Below, piece after piece: positions 22,999-33,272 of a stretch of 64,000 nucleotides of DNA. Source of the stretch: Zygnema cylindricum (Eukaryota > Streptophyta > Zygnematophyceae > Zygnematales > Zygnemataceae); NCBI GenBank assembly GCA_037447655.1, contig JBBHKE010002910.1, positions 123,718-187,717 on the forward strand, in the 5' to 3' direction. The first letter of the stretch is position 1. Every line of letters begins with the position of its first letter. The notes under the pieces are model-generated. The model was not told the origin of the DNA. It did no database searches and was given only the letters and a program-made list of their open reading frames with translations. The position numbers and the translations under genes were made by a program.

Positions 22999-23580
22999 TA
23001 GTCTAATTTAAATTTATCTTTTAATCCACATTTTTCTCTACAATGCTTTAGCTTTGGAGACAGTACAGGCTTTGTCATCATATCAGCCACCATTTCCCCA
23101 TCACTTCTATATACCAAATTCACAATTTTATTTTCCACTTTTTCCCTCACAAAGCTCAATTTTATATTCATATGTTTAGCTTTGAAATGGTGTTTTGGAT
23201 TGGCTGCAATTGCAATTGTAGCCTGATTGTCACAAAACACTTCATGTACTCCCTTCTTCACGTACCCCAATTCTTGCAACAAGGACTTCACCCACATCAA
23301 CTCTTTCACAGCAGAACAAGAGGCCATGTACTCAGCCTCTATAGTGGACTAAGCAACAACCTTTTGTTGCTTGCTGATCCAACAACAAGCACCTTCCCCC
23401 ACATACAATACATACCCAGAAGTACATCTTCTCATAGGTGCATCACCATAACTGGCATCACTCCAAGTAGTGATGTCAGTGTGCTCCCCTCCCAAATGCA
23501 ACCATAGATCCCTAGTTCCCACCAGGTATCTCATTACTCTCTTGGCTGCCTACCCAGTCTCTCTTTCTAGGATCATTAAG
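22999..23580 (-). pseudogene. C1 RNase H
   Basis: Blocks TTWSDASYGD, TIEAEYMASC and FCDNQATIAI carry the catalytic Asp, Glu and Asp. A TAG interrupts the frame just before STIEAEY, where the homologous D2 copy encodes Gln. The protein ends in a Lys-rich tail after MVADMMTKP. Confidence 0.88.
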
Positions 23581-24437
23581 ACTCCTACTGAGGACTCCAA
23601 CTGCTGCAGCTATGTCAAGTCTAGTACAATTCATAAAGTAAATCAAACTTGCTACAACCTGTCTGTAGGGAATAGACTTCATAAACTGCCTCTCTTCAGG
23701 ACTCACCTGATCATCTAACATTATCACTCCTCCTTCTACACTTCCATCACTTACTTTCTTCAAGTCCATGGGAGTGGTACAACTGTTTGCATTCTCCATC
23801 TGGAATTTCTCCAGCATATTTCCTATAACCTCTTTCTGTAAAAGTCTGATGATCCTCTTCTTCTTATTTCTTTCAATTTGAATTCCCAAAATATATTTAG
23901 CCTCTCCTAAATCCTTCATGTCAAATCTACTTCCCAAATCTTTCTTTAACCTATTTATCTTCTCCATAGACTTACTCAATACCAACAAATCATCCACATA
24001 AATTGCAATAAAAATCACACCATTCTCATCCTCAAACATATAAATAGAATGGTCAGAACTGATCCGAATATACCCTAGACTGGTAAGAAACTCATCTAGT
24101 TTCTTATTCCATTGTCTGGGGGGCTGCTTTAGTCCATATAAGGACTTTATAAGTTTGCAGACTTTGCTTTCCTCTCCTTCTTCTACAAAACCCTCTGGTT
24201 GCCGCATGAAGATTTCTTCCTCTAATTCACCGTTGAGGAAGGCGGTTTTGATATCCATTTGGTGAACTTCCATGTCTTCCGCTGCTGCTAGACTAAGGAG
24301 AATCTTTATAGATGGGAATCAAACTACAGGAGCAAAGTTCTCCTTATAATCTATCCCTTCTTTTTGAGTGAACCCTTTTGCCACCAGCCGAGCCTTAAAT
24401 CTCTCAATGGTGTTATCTAGATTCAGTTTCAGTTTTT
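23512..24437 (-). pseudogene. C1 reverse transcriptase
   Basis: The longest piece (24273-23512) contains HQMDIKTAFLNG (motif A), SLYGLKQPPRQWN and IYVDDLLVLSK (motif C), so all RT catalytic Asp residues are present. Upstream, a TGA near 24320 replaces Arg in the VVRFPS block. The RT joins directly to an integrase stub at about 24437. Confidence 0.9.
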
Positions 24438-25350
24438 GTTTTCAGGAAGTAGACTCTAAAATATCTGGACCAATCATCGGTAATTGTCAATATATAGTCT
24501 TTCCTCTAACCGAAGGCACCGTTGCTGGTCCCCAGATATCTGTGTGGACCAGATCTAGTACTTTCTCACCTCTATATGTGGCAGTTTTGGGAAAGGGAAG
24601 TCTGTGAGCCTTACCTTGGGCACATCCACTACAATCATCCATCATCTCATTATCCCCAAACTGAATGCCCTCTACTACACCCAGCTTCTTCATTTCCCTC
24701 AGTCTATCAAAATGTACATGTCCCAAACGCTTATGCCAGATCATCAAGCTCGGAACACCACCATAGTAAGCACTCTTTTTTTCATTACACAGGTTAAGCC
24801 TAAACATTCCTTGGCTACCCTTATCAGCTGTGAAGTAGACTTCATCTCCATACTTAGCTGTAAAGACTCCCTTTTTAGTGAAGGTATCAATATCCTTGTC
24901 ATCTAGTACAGAAGTAGACACAAGATTCTTACTCAACTGAGGAATGTAGAGCACATCTGAGAAGGTGAGAATAGAAGAGTTACCCTCCAGTAAGACTTTC
25001 AGATCTACAAATCCCACTAGATCTGTGGTAACTACTCCCCCATCGCCATACTCTATTTCCACAGTAGGGATCTTTCTTAGCTTAGTGAAGAGGTGTCTCT
25101 CACGACACATATGCATGGATGCACCTGAGTGGATGATCCATCCCTCCCCTGGTGCTTCCCGAATGGCTCCAAGGGCACACTTTTGTTTTCGAGGGATCTC
25201 CTTCTCCTCTAGATTCTCGTCAAGAATGAGCTCCCCATCCTCCTCCTCGGAGGACCCGTCATCCTCGGTCTCTCTTTTCACTCGTGTGACCACAAGTGCT
25301 TTCTTCCTCCTTCTGGAAGAACCATCTCCTCGATTTTCTTGGAGCCTCAA
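24438..25350 (-). pseudogene. C1 protease, pre-integrase and integrase stub
   Basis: It encodes a Lys/Arg- and Glu-rich gag end, then the protease motif WIIHSGASMHMC (His replaces the catalytic Asp of D-S/T-G), the GAG-preintegrase domain (WHKRLGHVHFDRLREM), the CSGCAQGK knuckle and HTDIWGPA with the first catalytic Asp. It stops shortly after TDDWSRYF. The rest of the integrase is deleted. Confidence 0.9.
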
Positions 25351-26270
25351 CTCCGTTATCTTGATGCAATCAGCTATGAAGTGCCCCGGCTTTTTGCATA
25401 AATGAAAAAGGCCCTTTGGAGTCCTCGGTTATCCAGATTGATCTTTTTCCCCTTTGAAGCTGTGGTACGGCTTCTTCGAATCCTTCCTCCACCGGTTAGT
25501 TTTGGCAGCCAGAGATTGCACACTCTTTTCTCCTCTTCGGATCTCAATAGTGTTTTCCTCTACAAGTATCATTCGAACCACGGTGCTCCGCTTCCAAGCA
25601 CTATCATCCATTTGTTGCATTCGGTACACTATATGTTCATACTCCTCCGGAAACTTCATGATGAGAGTGTTAACTTTCATCTTCATAGTGCCTGTCCATC
25701 CGGCACTCTCCATCTCCATGTATAGACAAGAGAGATCGGTGCGATAGTCCAACATCTTTCCTCCTTTGAAAGTGTAACTGATCAGTCTTTGCTTAGCCAG
25801 TTGAATCTCCTGAATGGTGCAAGCTCTATAGATCTCCATTAAAGTCATCCGCAATTCCTCAGCCTTGAAGATTTGAAGGTGAGAAGTTGCTAACGCTTGG
25901 GTGAGGTGCCTCAAAATGAAGTGGCTTGCATTCATGTTCGTGTACTCCCACATCTGAATGTTGTTTACCTCGGTCTTCACCGCTACCGCTCCAAGTGCCA
26001 TGGCAATAGGAGTGAGAGGTGTCTCCTTTCCTTTCCCTTATTCGGACACTGCTGTCCCCATCATCTGTCTCCTCCGTTGGAGAAGATTCTGCTGCAAAAA
26101 ACCTCACTCCTCCAAACCCTGGTGGAGTTCCTTGAGATGGACGTTTCTTTTGTCCACTAACAATACCCCAGTATCGTTTCTCACATAATGCCCCTGTCAT
26201 CATAGCTTACGAGTAAATGAATCCAGATCCGTTGAATATGGGTACCCTAGAGGGTGGGCCCATAACCTGC
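25351..26270 (-). pseudogene. C1 gag
   Basis: The frame enters from the LTR through the primer site, is broken near 26000-26200, and continues to 25429. The Gag body holds MALGAVAVKTEV, MWEYTNMNASHFILRHLT and a Lys/Arg-rich C-terminal part. The zinc knuckle reads FHLCKKPGHFIADC, lacking the first Cys. The LTR-encoded codon that is ATG in families D and E is ATA here, so the ATG inside the primer site is the likeliest start. Confidence 0.82.
26253..26267 (-). other. Primer binding site of C1 (tRNA-iMet anticodon arm)
   Basis: GGTTATGGGCCCACC on the minus strand directly follows the 5' LTR. It is a 15-nt perfect complement of the plant initiator tRNA-Met anticodon arm GGTGGGCCCATAACC. Confidence 0.9.
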
Positions 26271-27266
26271 AATTCTGTGTCCTCTATTTGGACCAAGAAA
26301 GAGGAAGCCTCTAGGTATTTTTTGACTAACCCACTTTCAACGAAGGCAACAGCTATCTTAGAAGATAAATAGATAACTTGACTGCACCCCTGTGCAGTCT
26401 GGACCCCCTTGAGTCCACAGCAAAAAGAATCACTGAAAACGCCTTACCAGGCGATTAATTATCAAGTGGCAAAAATGCCAATATATATACAAGCTTGTTG
26501 GGAGAGAGACGGCTACCTCCTCAATTCTCTAAGTTCTAAACCCCTCTCACAACCCCTATCTACTGATGTACGAACCAATCAGAAGACTGTTCAGTACAGA
26601 CAAGTACTATGCCCGATGTACTTTCTGTACGGCTGGTGTACGAGAAGGCCATGGAGGGGACGTCTGTCTCCTTTGAACTTGCCCTTATGCTCCCCGGAAT
26701 TCCCGCTTCCCAATGATATCTTGCCCGTGTCGACAGGTCATGTTACATCCGCAAACCGCCAAGATGGCCATACCGAGATCCTGACGAAAATCCGGGCCGT
26801 TAGATCCTAAACCGACTTTTAATGTTCGCCGTCGAAAATAGCAAATGTCCGGTACATTTGTTTCGTGCGCACTAAAACCAAACTAGTCTCTATGTCTTAA
26901 ATTTGGTATTCCGTTAATCGGATTAATGTTATAGCTAATGTTTAAATAGCTATCAAACCCTACGTATCCTAACGGACTACTACGACAGACTGGTAAGGTT
27001 TGACAGCTACGCCCCGCCTTACTGATCGGAGGTTGGAGTCTTGCCGGACTCAACCTTTTTAGTTGACAGTGACTTAGGTTACTCTTAAGCCCTGCTTATG
27101 GAGCTAAGGTAGCCATGGCTCCACCGCCCTTCTCTTTCGTTCAGTGACTTCAACAAGAATGGGGGTCAGAGAGAGAAGGTGGAGGCAAGCTGCCTCTGCT
27201 TTTCTTTTCTTTCTTAGTTTAATTAAGACCTAGAAAATACCTCCCCTAAATCTAGTGATTTCAATA
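26268..27266 (-). repeat. 5' LTR of C1
   Basis: Closely similar to 21986-22984. The last bases that should read CAACA on the plus strand are CAATA, followed at once by D1 pol sequence. Confidence 0.9.
26983..27060 (+). other. tRNA-like module in C1 5' LTR
   Basis: A-box-like block at 26986-27005, a degraded B-box (GGTTGGAGTCT) near 27031, then TTTTT at 27056-27060. The B-box has decayed relative to the partner LTR. Confidence 0.5.
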
Positions 27267-27267
27267 A

Positions 27268-28528
27268 TTGTAGTGGATGTGCTCAAGGTAAAACACATAG
27301 ATTACCCTTTCCTAAAACAACCATCTATAAGGGAGAAAAAATTCTAGATCTAGTACACACAGATATTTAGGGACCGGCTAAAGTGCCCTCACCGGGGGGG
27401 AAGAGATTTATGATGACTATCACTGATGATTGGTCTCGGTATTCCCGAGTGTATTGTTTGAGAAACAAGTCCGAAGGTCTGGATTGTTTTAGACAATATA
27501 AAGCATGGAGCGAAAAACTCCATGAAACTCCAATCAAGAGAATAAGGAGTGATAATAGTGGAGAGTATACTTCTAACCATTTTGAGGGTTTTGTCAGGGA
27601 AGATGGGGTCGAACACCAAAAGACAATTCCAGAAAACTTGGAACTGAATGGGGTAGCTGAATGGTTAAATAGAACACTAAGTGATAGTGCTAGAAGTATG
27701 TTGTTAGATAAGAAGATAGGAAAAAGGTTTTGGGTAGAAGCAATGAACTGTGCTAATTACCTCAAAAATAGAGTTCTTACTTCAACTATAAATGATCGAA
27801 CACCTTATGAGAGATTGACAGGCCGGAAACCAGACATATCTCACTTAAAGGTTTTCGGCAGTCAAGTATTCAGTCTAGATACAGATCGGTTTAATTGGAA
27901 GCTAGATTCTAAAGGAAAACCGGGATACTTATTAGGATATGATGAGGAAGTTAAAGGATATAGAGTTTATGATCTAAAAAGGGAAGATGTAATCTTAGTA
28001 AAGCTTCTAGTAGTTATGGATGAAGGAAAATCTGTGGATCCCTTCAAATATACAAAGTCAATAAAAATCAGATTTCAGTCAGAAAATTCCGATGACTTTG
28101 AGCTTCCTAACTATCTAGATTTTAGAGAAGATGACATTCTTGCAGATACAAATCAGACCGAAAAGGACTCGGCTGTGGAAACTCTAGTGACAACTCTACC
28201 CGAAGAGGAAGATGTGGTGGAAATTGATTTAGAATCAAGGGATAGGGGAGAAGCCGAGATTGTTCGAAAGATTCCACGAGAACTATCTATTCCGACCTCA
28301 GATTTTGAGGGGGGGAGGAGAAGTAGCAAAAGATTGCAAGAAAATCAGGTTAATAACAAGGTAACAAAACTATCTCATCAAGATGAACCTCAGACTTATG
28401 GAGAGGCGATGACGTGTCTAGAAAGAAACCGGTGGAAGACAGCCATCAATGAAGAGATGGCCTCAATTATGGCAGCCGATACTTGGGAGCTCGTGGATTG
28501 TCCACCTAACCGAAAACCAATCGGTTAA
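27268..28528 (+). pseudogene. D1 integrase
   Basis: It shows the knuckle (CSGCAQGKTHRLPF), HTDI followed by TAG where relatives have Trp (near 27367), TDDWSRYSRVY, RSDNSGEYTSN (second Asp kept) and NGVAEWLNR. The third catalytic Glu is followed by Trp instead of Arg. The C-terminal part contains SHLKVFGSQVF and LLGYDEEVKGY, the Copia integrase tail, then an acidic linker. TAA at about 28526 ends the frame inside the RT start. Confidence 0.9.
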
Positions 28529-29520
28529 AAGTGGGTTTTTAAATTAAAACTAAACCCAAACAACACAATCGAGCGCTACAAGGCTAGATTAGTGGCAAAG
28601 GGATTTACACAAAAGGAGGGAATTGACTACGAGGAAACCTTTGCCGTGGTCGTCAGATTTCCCTTTGTCTGCATCTTTCTCAGTCTGGCAGCAGTGGAAG
28701 ACATGGAAGTGCACCAGATGGACATCAAGACAGCCTTTTTGCATGGAGAATTAGACGAGGAGATCTTCATGCGACAACCCAAAGGGTTTGTGGAGGAAGG
28801 AGAGGAGAGCAAGGTATGCCGGCTGATTAAATCTCTTTATGGTTTCAAACAGGCGCCTCGACAGTGGAATAAGAAGCTAGATGAGTTTCTTACCGTCTGG
28901 GATATATCCGGATCAGCTCAGATCACTCAATCATTGTTTTCGAAGATGAGGAAGGTTTTATATTTATTGCAATTTATGTTGATGATTCGCTTGTCTTAAG
29001 TAAATCAATGGAAAAAATTAATAAACTGAAAACCGATCTTAAGGGGAGATTTGAAATGAAGGATATGGGGGAAGCAAAATATATTTTGGGAATTCAAGTA
29101 GAGAGAGAGACCGGAAAAGAAAAATTATAAGATTGACTCAAAAGGAAGCAATAGGGAACATGCTTGAAAAATTTCAAATGGATAAAGCTAATAGTTATAC
29201 AACTCCAAAGGAGTTGAACAAGGGAAGTGAGGGGAGTGAGGAAGGAGGAGTCATAGTCTTAGACGAGGAATTATCTCCTGAAGAACAGAAGTTTATGCAG
29301 ACTATTCCTTACAGGCAAGTAGTGGGAAGTCTAATCTATTTTATGAATTGTACCCGGCCGGATTTAGCTGCAGCTGTAGGAGTGCTGAGTAGAAGTCTAA
29401 ATGCTCCCACTAAGAGGGGTTGTGAGGCAACTAAGAGAGTCTTTAGATATTTGATAGGAACTAGGGATCTATGGTTGCATTTGGGTGGGGAGAATACTGA
29501 CATCACTACTTAGAGTGATG
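28529..29520 (+). pseudogene. D1 reverse transcriptase
   Basis: KWVFKLK at 28532, HQMDIKTAFLHG (motif A) near 28715 and SLYGFKQAPRQWN near 28836. The YVDD region near 28975 is frame-disturbed (reads FMLMIRLS in the main frame). A frame change near 29110 precedes the end of RT. The TAG near 29512 in TTWSD replaces Trp. Confidence 0.88.
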
Positions 29521-29970
29521 CCAGTTATGGTGATGCTCCGATGAGGAGATGCACTTCTGGATATGTATTATATGTGGGTGATGGGGCTTGCTGTTGGAGT
29601 AGCAAATAGCAAAAATTTATTGCTCAGTCCACCATGGAGGGTGAGTATATGGCCTCTTGCTCTGCTGTAAAAGAATTGATGTGGGTCAAGTCTTTGCTTG
29701 GTGAGCTTGGTCACCTTAAGAGTGATGTGCAAAAAATATTTTGTGATATAAGGCAGTAATCGCTATTTGTGCCAATCCTAAACATCATTTTAAAGCCAAA
29801 CACATGGACATTAGACTCAGCTTTGTTAGAGAGAAAGTGGAAAACAAAATAATCAGTTTAGAGTACCGAACAGATAGTGAGATGGTAGCAGATATGATGA
29901 GCAAACCTGTGCCTTCCCCTAGGCTAATTTTTTGCAGGGAGAAGTGTGGTCTGAAATTAAAGATTGACTA
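29513..29970 (+). pseudogene. D1 RNase H
   Basis: Homologous to D2 RNase H. Stops include TAG at the Gln of SSKQQK (about 29607), and the frame is lost near 29745 at CDNQA. Confidence 0.85.
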
Positions 29971-29984
29971 GAAAATAAGGGGAG
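29971..29984 (+). other. Polypurine tract of D1
   Basis: GAAAATAAGGGGAG, directly before the LTR. Confidence 0.9.
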
Positions 29985-31047
29985 TGTAGGAACTAATGGT
30001 ATTTTAAAGTATTTTCTAGGTCTGAATAGAAATATAGAAAGAAGTCGAGGTAGTCTACCTCTAACTTCTCTCTCGAACTCTCAAACTTGTCGCAATCACT
30101 GAGAAATTGGAGAGGAAGCTAGAGCCATAGCTACCTAGGCTATCCAGAGGTTTACGGGATATAAATATTAGTTATTTATAATTAAGGATATACTTACTAA
30201 AATATATATGCTACCTCCAAGATTTGAACCTACAACCTGCCGGCCGGAAATCAGCAGGTAGATGGTAGCTTTAAACCGTTTACTCTAGAGATAGTGTTAC
30301 GTACTATAGGGTTTGATAATTAATTAAACATTTATACGTAGGATAGTTCATTTAACTGAATAGTTTTACGGGGACATAGATCGAGTAATTTAAAAGTATG
30401 GATTACGGTACAGATAAGAAACGAATACCGCGCATTTATTTCTTTACCAAAACGAATACCGCGCATGTATTTATTACGGCTACGATTAAATGTGAATTGA
30501 ATCAGAGGGTCAGAATTAACGCCGAGATCGCGGAAGAGGATTTCAACGGTTTGTGGTCATCGCCACATCAGATGACACGTGGGGAAATTACATTGGATCG
30601 TGGTATCTCTGGTGATTACGGCACCGAATCCGGATATGACATGTGTCGACATTTAGGCCATGTCGTACAATGTCCGTACAGAAAGTATATTGGCAGTTGT
30701 ACTTTTGTTTACGTAGGAGTAATCTGATTGGTTCTGTAAATTAGTAGATAGAGTCTGTGAGAGAGATAGGACTTAGAAAAATTAGGAGATAGGACCCTCT
30801 CTCGTAGAGAAAAATATACAAAAGGTCAACTTTGACCCTCGATAACTTACTGCTCAGGGGAGCAAATTCACAGATTCTTTTTGCTATCAACTAAGGGGAG
30901 TCTTGCCTTCATAGAGGTGAAGTTGGTCGGAGTTTTTGTTTGCCAAGGTGGCAGTTGTTCTTGCTGAAACACAAAGGGGTCACGGTTATCCTAGAGGCTT
31001 CTTGGAAGCTGTCCACTTTGAGGACTTATGGAGGTCTCAGAGTTTCA
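29985..31047 (+). repeat. 3' LTR of D1
   Basis: Starts TGTAGGAAC and ends GAGTTTCA. It includes the gag start ATGGAGGTCTC near 31028, the GTACAG palindrome at about 30674-30713 and a paired GGTCAA/TTGACC motif near 30821. Confidence 0.92.
30199..30288 (-). other. tRNA-like module in D1 LTR
   Basis: On the minus strand: A-box-like block at 30264-30288, B-box GGTTCAAATC at 30221-30230, then TTTT at 30199-30202. Confidence 0.6.
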
Positions 31048-31073
31048 TAAATCCTTGGCATTATACTGTTGTA
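31048..31073 (+). other. Left piece of the F (Ty3-like) LTR end
   Basis: These 26 bp lie between the D1 LTR and element E. Removing E joins them, across a TGTA duplication, to 44421-44457, which ends at a primer site. They therefore probably belong to the target LTR. The sequence alone is not diagnostic. Confidence 0.4.
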
Positions 31074-31707
31074 TGTTGAAATGTATGTATTTTTTACGTC
31101 TAAATAAAAGAAAATTAATAACAGAAAGTCAGCAAAGGCAGCCTGCCTCTCGCTCCACTCTCAAAACCACTACTTTTGTTGCACTCACTGAAGGCTGGAG
31201 AGACAGTTAGAGCCATGGCTACCCATGCTGCCCCAAGAGAGAGACAGGCTATAGTTTTTGGTAGTTGTACCACAAAGTTTTTGACAGACCCAGGGTTTGA
31301 TCCTAGTACATGCCGTACGTCAAGAATCTGGTAGCCGGTAGCTTTATCCTATAGTCTAAGATAAATGCTAGAGCATATAGGGTACGATAGTTATATAAAT
31401 GTGAATGACGCAATATATTTCATTTAACTGCTTACGGGACGGAATGAACACGGAAACAGGTTAAACCGCACGAATTCAAGACCGCACGGAATTAACGAAA
31501 CAACATTTTTTTTTACGACCAATATTAAATGTCGTTTTTCATCGAACGATCGTGGTGCAAGCATGGAATCTGGAGTGGACAACTTGGCGTTTTCGAGCAC
31601 CGCCACTTCGGATGACACGTGGCAAGATTCGAGAGGATTGTAGGATTTTTGGAACGCGAGATAAGATGTGATAAATGTCACATTGTGGTGATATCATACA
31701 TGGACTT
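31074..31707 (+). repeat. 5' LTR of E, left part
   Basis: Matches 43251-43890. It is interrupted at the GACTT target used by D2-D3. Confidence 0.88.
31277..31360 (-). other. tRNA-like module in E 5' LTR
   Basis: A-box-like block at 31337-31359 and B-box AGGATCAAACCC at 31292-31303 on the minus strand. Only three T follow, so the terminator is weak. Confidence 0.55.
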
Positions 31708-32762
31708 TGAAACTCTGAGACCTCCATAAGTCCTCAGAGTGGACAACTTCCAAGAAGCCTCTAGGATAACCGTGACCCCTTTGTGTTTCAGCAAAAATAA
31801 CTACCACCCTGGCAGACAAAAACTCTGATCAACTTCACCTTGTGAAGACAAGACTCCCTTGAGTCGATAGCAAAAAGAATCTATGAATTTGCTCCCCTGA
31901 GCAGTAAGTTATGGAGGGTCAAAGTTGACCTTTTGTACAAAAGCTCTCTGGGAGAGAGGGTCCTATCTTCTAATTTTTCTAAGTCCTATCTCTCTCACAG
32001 ACTCTATCTACTAATGTACGGAGCCAATCAGATTTCAGTTTCGTACACAAAAGTATAGCTACCGGTGTACTTTATGTACGGCCATTGTACAACATGGCCT
32101 AAATGTCGACACGTGGTATGTCCGGATTCGCTCCCTTAATCCTCGGAGATGCCGCGATCCAATGTCATTCCGCCACGTGTCATCCGATGTGGCGATGACC
32201 ACAAACCGCCGAAATCCTCTTCCGCGATTTCGGCGTTAATTCCGGCCGTCTGATTAAATTCACATTTAATCGTAGCCGTAATAAATACATGCGCGGTATT
32301 CGTTTCACTAAAGAATTAAATGCGCGGTATTGGTTTTGTATCCGTATTCGAATCCGTACTTTTACATTTACTGGATATATGTCTCCCGTAATCACTTATA
32401 GGTAAATGAACTTTTCTACGTATAAATGTTTAAATAATTATCAAACCTCATAATACCAAACACTACTTCTAGACTTAACGGCTAAGGCTACCGGCTACCG
32501 GCTGTCTGCCCATCGATAGGTATCAGGATCAAATCCTTTCGCCGGCACATATCTTTTAGTAAATTAAACCCCTAACTAAAATATTTTTTCCCGTAAACCT
32601 CTGAATAGCCTAGGTAGTCATGGCTCTAGCTCCCTCTCCAATTTCTCAGTGATTGCGACAAGTTTGAGAGTTGGAGAGAGAAGTTAGAGGTAGACTGCCT
32701 CGGCTTCTTTCTTATTTCTATTTAGACCTAGAAAATACTTTAAAAGACCATTAATTTCTACA
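31708..32762 (-). repeat. Left LTR of the D2-D3 array
   Basis: Minus-strand start TGTAGAAATTAATGG, end GAGTTTCA. Contains the palindrome at 32042-32081 and CACGTG boxes near 32109 and 32173. Confidence 0.92.
32470..32557 (+). other. tRNA-like module in D2 left LTR
   Basis: A-box-like TTAACGGCTAAGGCTACC, B-box AGGATCAAATCCT (a self-pairing stem) at 32525-32536, then TTTT at 32554-32557. One of the clearest copies. Confidence 0.65.
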
Positions 32763-33272
32763 CTCCCCTTATTTTCTAGTCAATCTTTAATTTCAAACCA
32801 CACTTTTCCTTGCAAAAAATTAGCTTAGGGGAAGGCACAGGTTTGGTCATCATATCTGCTACCATCTCACTATCTGGTGGTACTCTAAGCTGATTATTTT
32901 GTTTTCTACTTTCTCTCTAACAAAGCTGAGTCTAATGTCCATGCGTTTAGCTTTAAAATGATGTTTAGGATTGGCAGAAATAGCGATTGCTGCCTGATTA
33001 TCACAAAAAAATTTCTGCACACCACTCTTAAGTTGACCAAGCTCACCAAGCAAAGACTTGACCCACATCAATTCTTTTACAGCAGAGCAAGAGGCAATAT
33101 ACTTAGCCTCTATGGTGGATTGAGCAATAACTTTTTGCTGTTTGCTACTCCAACAGCAAGCCCCATCACCCACATATAATACATATCCAGAAGTGCATCT
33201 CCTCATCAGAGCATCACCATAACTGTCATCACTCCAAGTAGTGATGTCAGTATTCTCCCCACCCAAATGCAA
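32763..33272 (-). pseudogene. D2 RNase H
   Basis: TTWSDDSYGD, TIEAKYIASC (Glu kept) and FCDNQAAIAI are present. A frame change near 32880 alters the C-terminus. A TAG at 33271 in RDL-x-LHLGG, where relatives have Trp, separates it from RT. The polypurine tract is 32763-32776. Confidence 0.88.

Larger units (their letters stand above)
21986..27266 (-). mobile_element. Copia element C1 (family C), integrase-deleted
   Basis: Two LTRs of about 1 kb flank, on the minus strand, gag, protease, the start of integrase, RT and RNase H. Most of the integrase is missing, with a direct jump to RT at about 24437. The right (5') LTR lacks its terminal CA and abuts the pol of D1. The 5-bp flanks do not match, so the right edge looks recombined. 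Confidence 0.92.
27267..31047 (+). mobile_element. Copia element D1 (family D), 5' half missing
   Basis: It starts abruptly in pol at the CSGCAQGK knuckle and continues through integrase, RT and RNase H to a complete 3' LTR. Gag, protease and the 5' LTR are absent. Several stops and frame changes are present. Confidence 0.92.

Noticed and set aside
30821-30845. GGTCAA/TTGACC pair in D LTRs as a W-box promoter element
   Set aside because: It lies where the TATA-like region is expected or downstream of it, so a role as an upstream WRKY site is doubtful.
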